A DNA stretch of 24,080 nt from NCBI GenBank assembly GCA_946491675.1, contig CAMLYN010000003.1, forward strand, positions 1 to 24,080. The letters run 5' to 3'. Source of the stretch: an uncultured Mycoplasmatota bacterium. Its GTDB lineage: Bacteria > Bacillota_I > Bacilli_A > RF39 > UBA660. Within the stretch, counting starts at the first letter, position 1, and every line of letters begins with the position of its first letter. This document shows positions 23,913-24,080 of this stretch, piece by piece. A program made the translations under genes and the position numbers. A model generated the notes under the pieces. The model was not told where the DNA came from and did no database searches. It saw nothing but the letters and a program-made list of their open reading frames with translations.

Positions 23913-24080
23913 AAAATCATCTCCTAAAAATTCAGACTACATTATTATTATGGTTGTAATAGTATAAAACATTTGAGATAATTATTGGAAATTTTTTGGG
24001 TTATTACTTTTTTTGTTATTTATTTTCTGTCAATAGTTTTTGAAAATGTCATAAAATTTTATCAAAATTAACTTATGAAA

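Noticed and set aside
24005..24033. TTGACA on the minus strand (24033-24028) as the spoIVB promoter
   Set aside because: There is no acceptable -10 at 16-18 bases; the only TATACT (23966-23961) is too far from it and lacks its own -35, so no spoIVB promoter is called.
1..24080. TGA read as tryptophan (Mycoplasma-type code), considered because of the low GC
   Set aside because: Several genes end at TGA just where the next gene's RBS or start lies (6621-6623, 13996-13998, 21684-21686), and Trp is encoded by TGG throughout.

Overview
The window is very AT-rich (roughly 27-30% GC by eye). Genes are tightly packed, Shine-Dalgarno sites are strong, start codons are mixed ATG/GTG/TTG, and TGA is used as a stop (for example at 6621-6623 and 21684-21686), so the code is standard. 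A SpoIVB sporulation-signalling protease and the absence of any LPS-type gene point to a low-GC Gram-positive (Bacillota) from a spore-forming lineage. I cannot place it more finely from sequence alone.

Layout. (1) 175-3132: a free-standing gene with its own promoter and terminator. It encodes a secreted cell-wall hydrolase with five ricin-type beta-trefoil lectin domains followed by a GH25 lysozyme domain. (2) 3249-21686: a co-directional block of 16 genes forming a surface or exopolysaccharide locus. It contains a Wzx-type flippase, a GT14 branching-type transferase, three paralogous GT2 transferases, a Wzy/O-antigen-ligase-type polymerase, a UbiA-family polyprenyl-phosphate phosphoribosyltransferase, a PssD/PssE (Alg14/Alg13-like) pair, an O-acyltransferase, a GT4 transferase, a GtrB-type polyprenyl-phosphate glycosyltransferase, and four large polytopic proteins that look like or may be GT-C lipid-linked-sugar transferases. 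Two of these four (9073-10668 and 20076-21686) are paralogues of an unrecognised family. (3) 21738-23912: two genes on the minus strand, an acyltransferase-3 protein with its own promoter and SpoIVB. They converge on the big locus at a bidirectional terminator.

How the genes could work together (inference): cytoplasmic GT2/GT4/GT14 enzymes and PssD/E build a lipid-linked repeat unit, Wzx flips it and Wzy polymerises it. In parallel the UbiA enzyme would make a polyprenyl-phosphate pentose and the GtrB enzyme a polyprenyl-phosphate hexose. These are the donors that extracytoplasmic GT-C enzymes use, so polymer decoration outside the cell with two lipid-carried sugars is plausible. The two acyltransferases would add acyl groups. 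No initiating phosphoglycosyl transferase, Wzd/Wze-type chain-length kinase system or nucleotide-sugar synthesis gene lies in the window, so those must be elsewhere.

Transcription: extended -10 promoters (TGn plus a TATAAT-like hexamer) sit before the lysozyme gene, before the flippase, before the PssD-like gene and before the GT4 gene. The last lies just after a weak internal hairpin terminator. The polysaccharide locus therefore probably has at least three transcription entry points.
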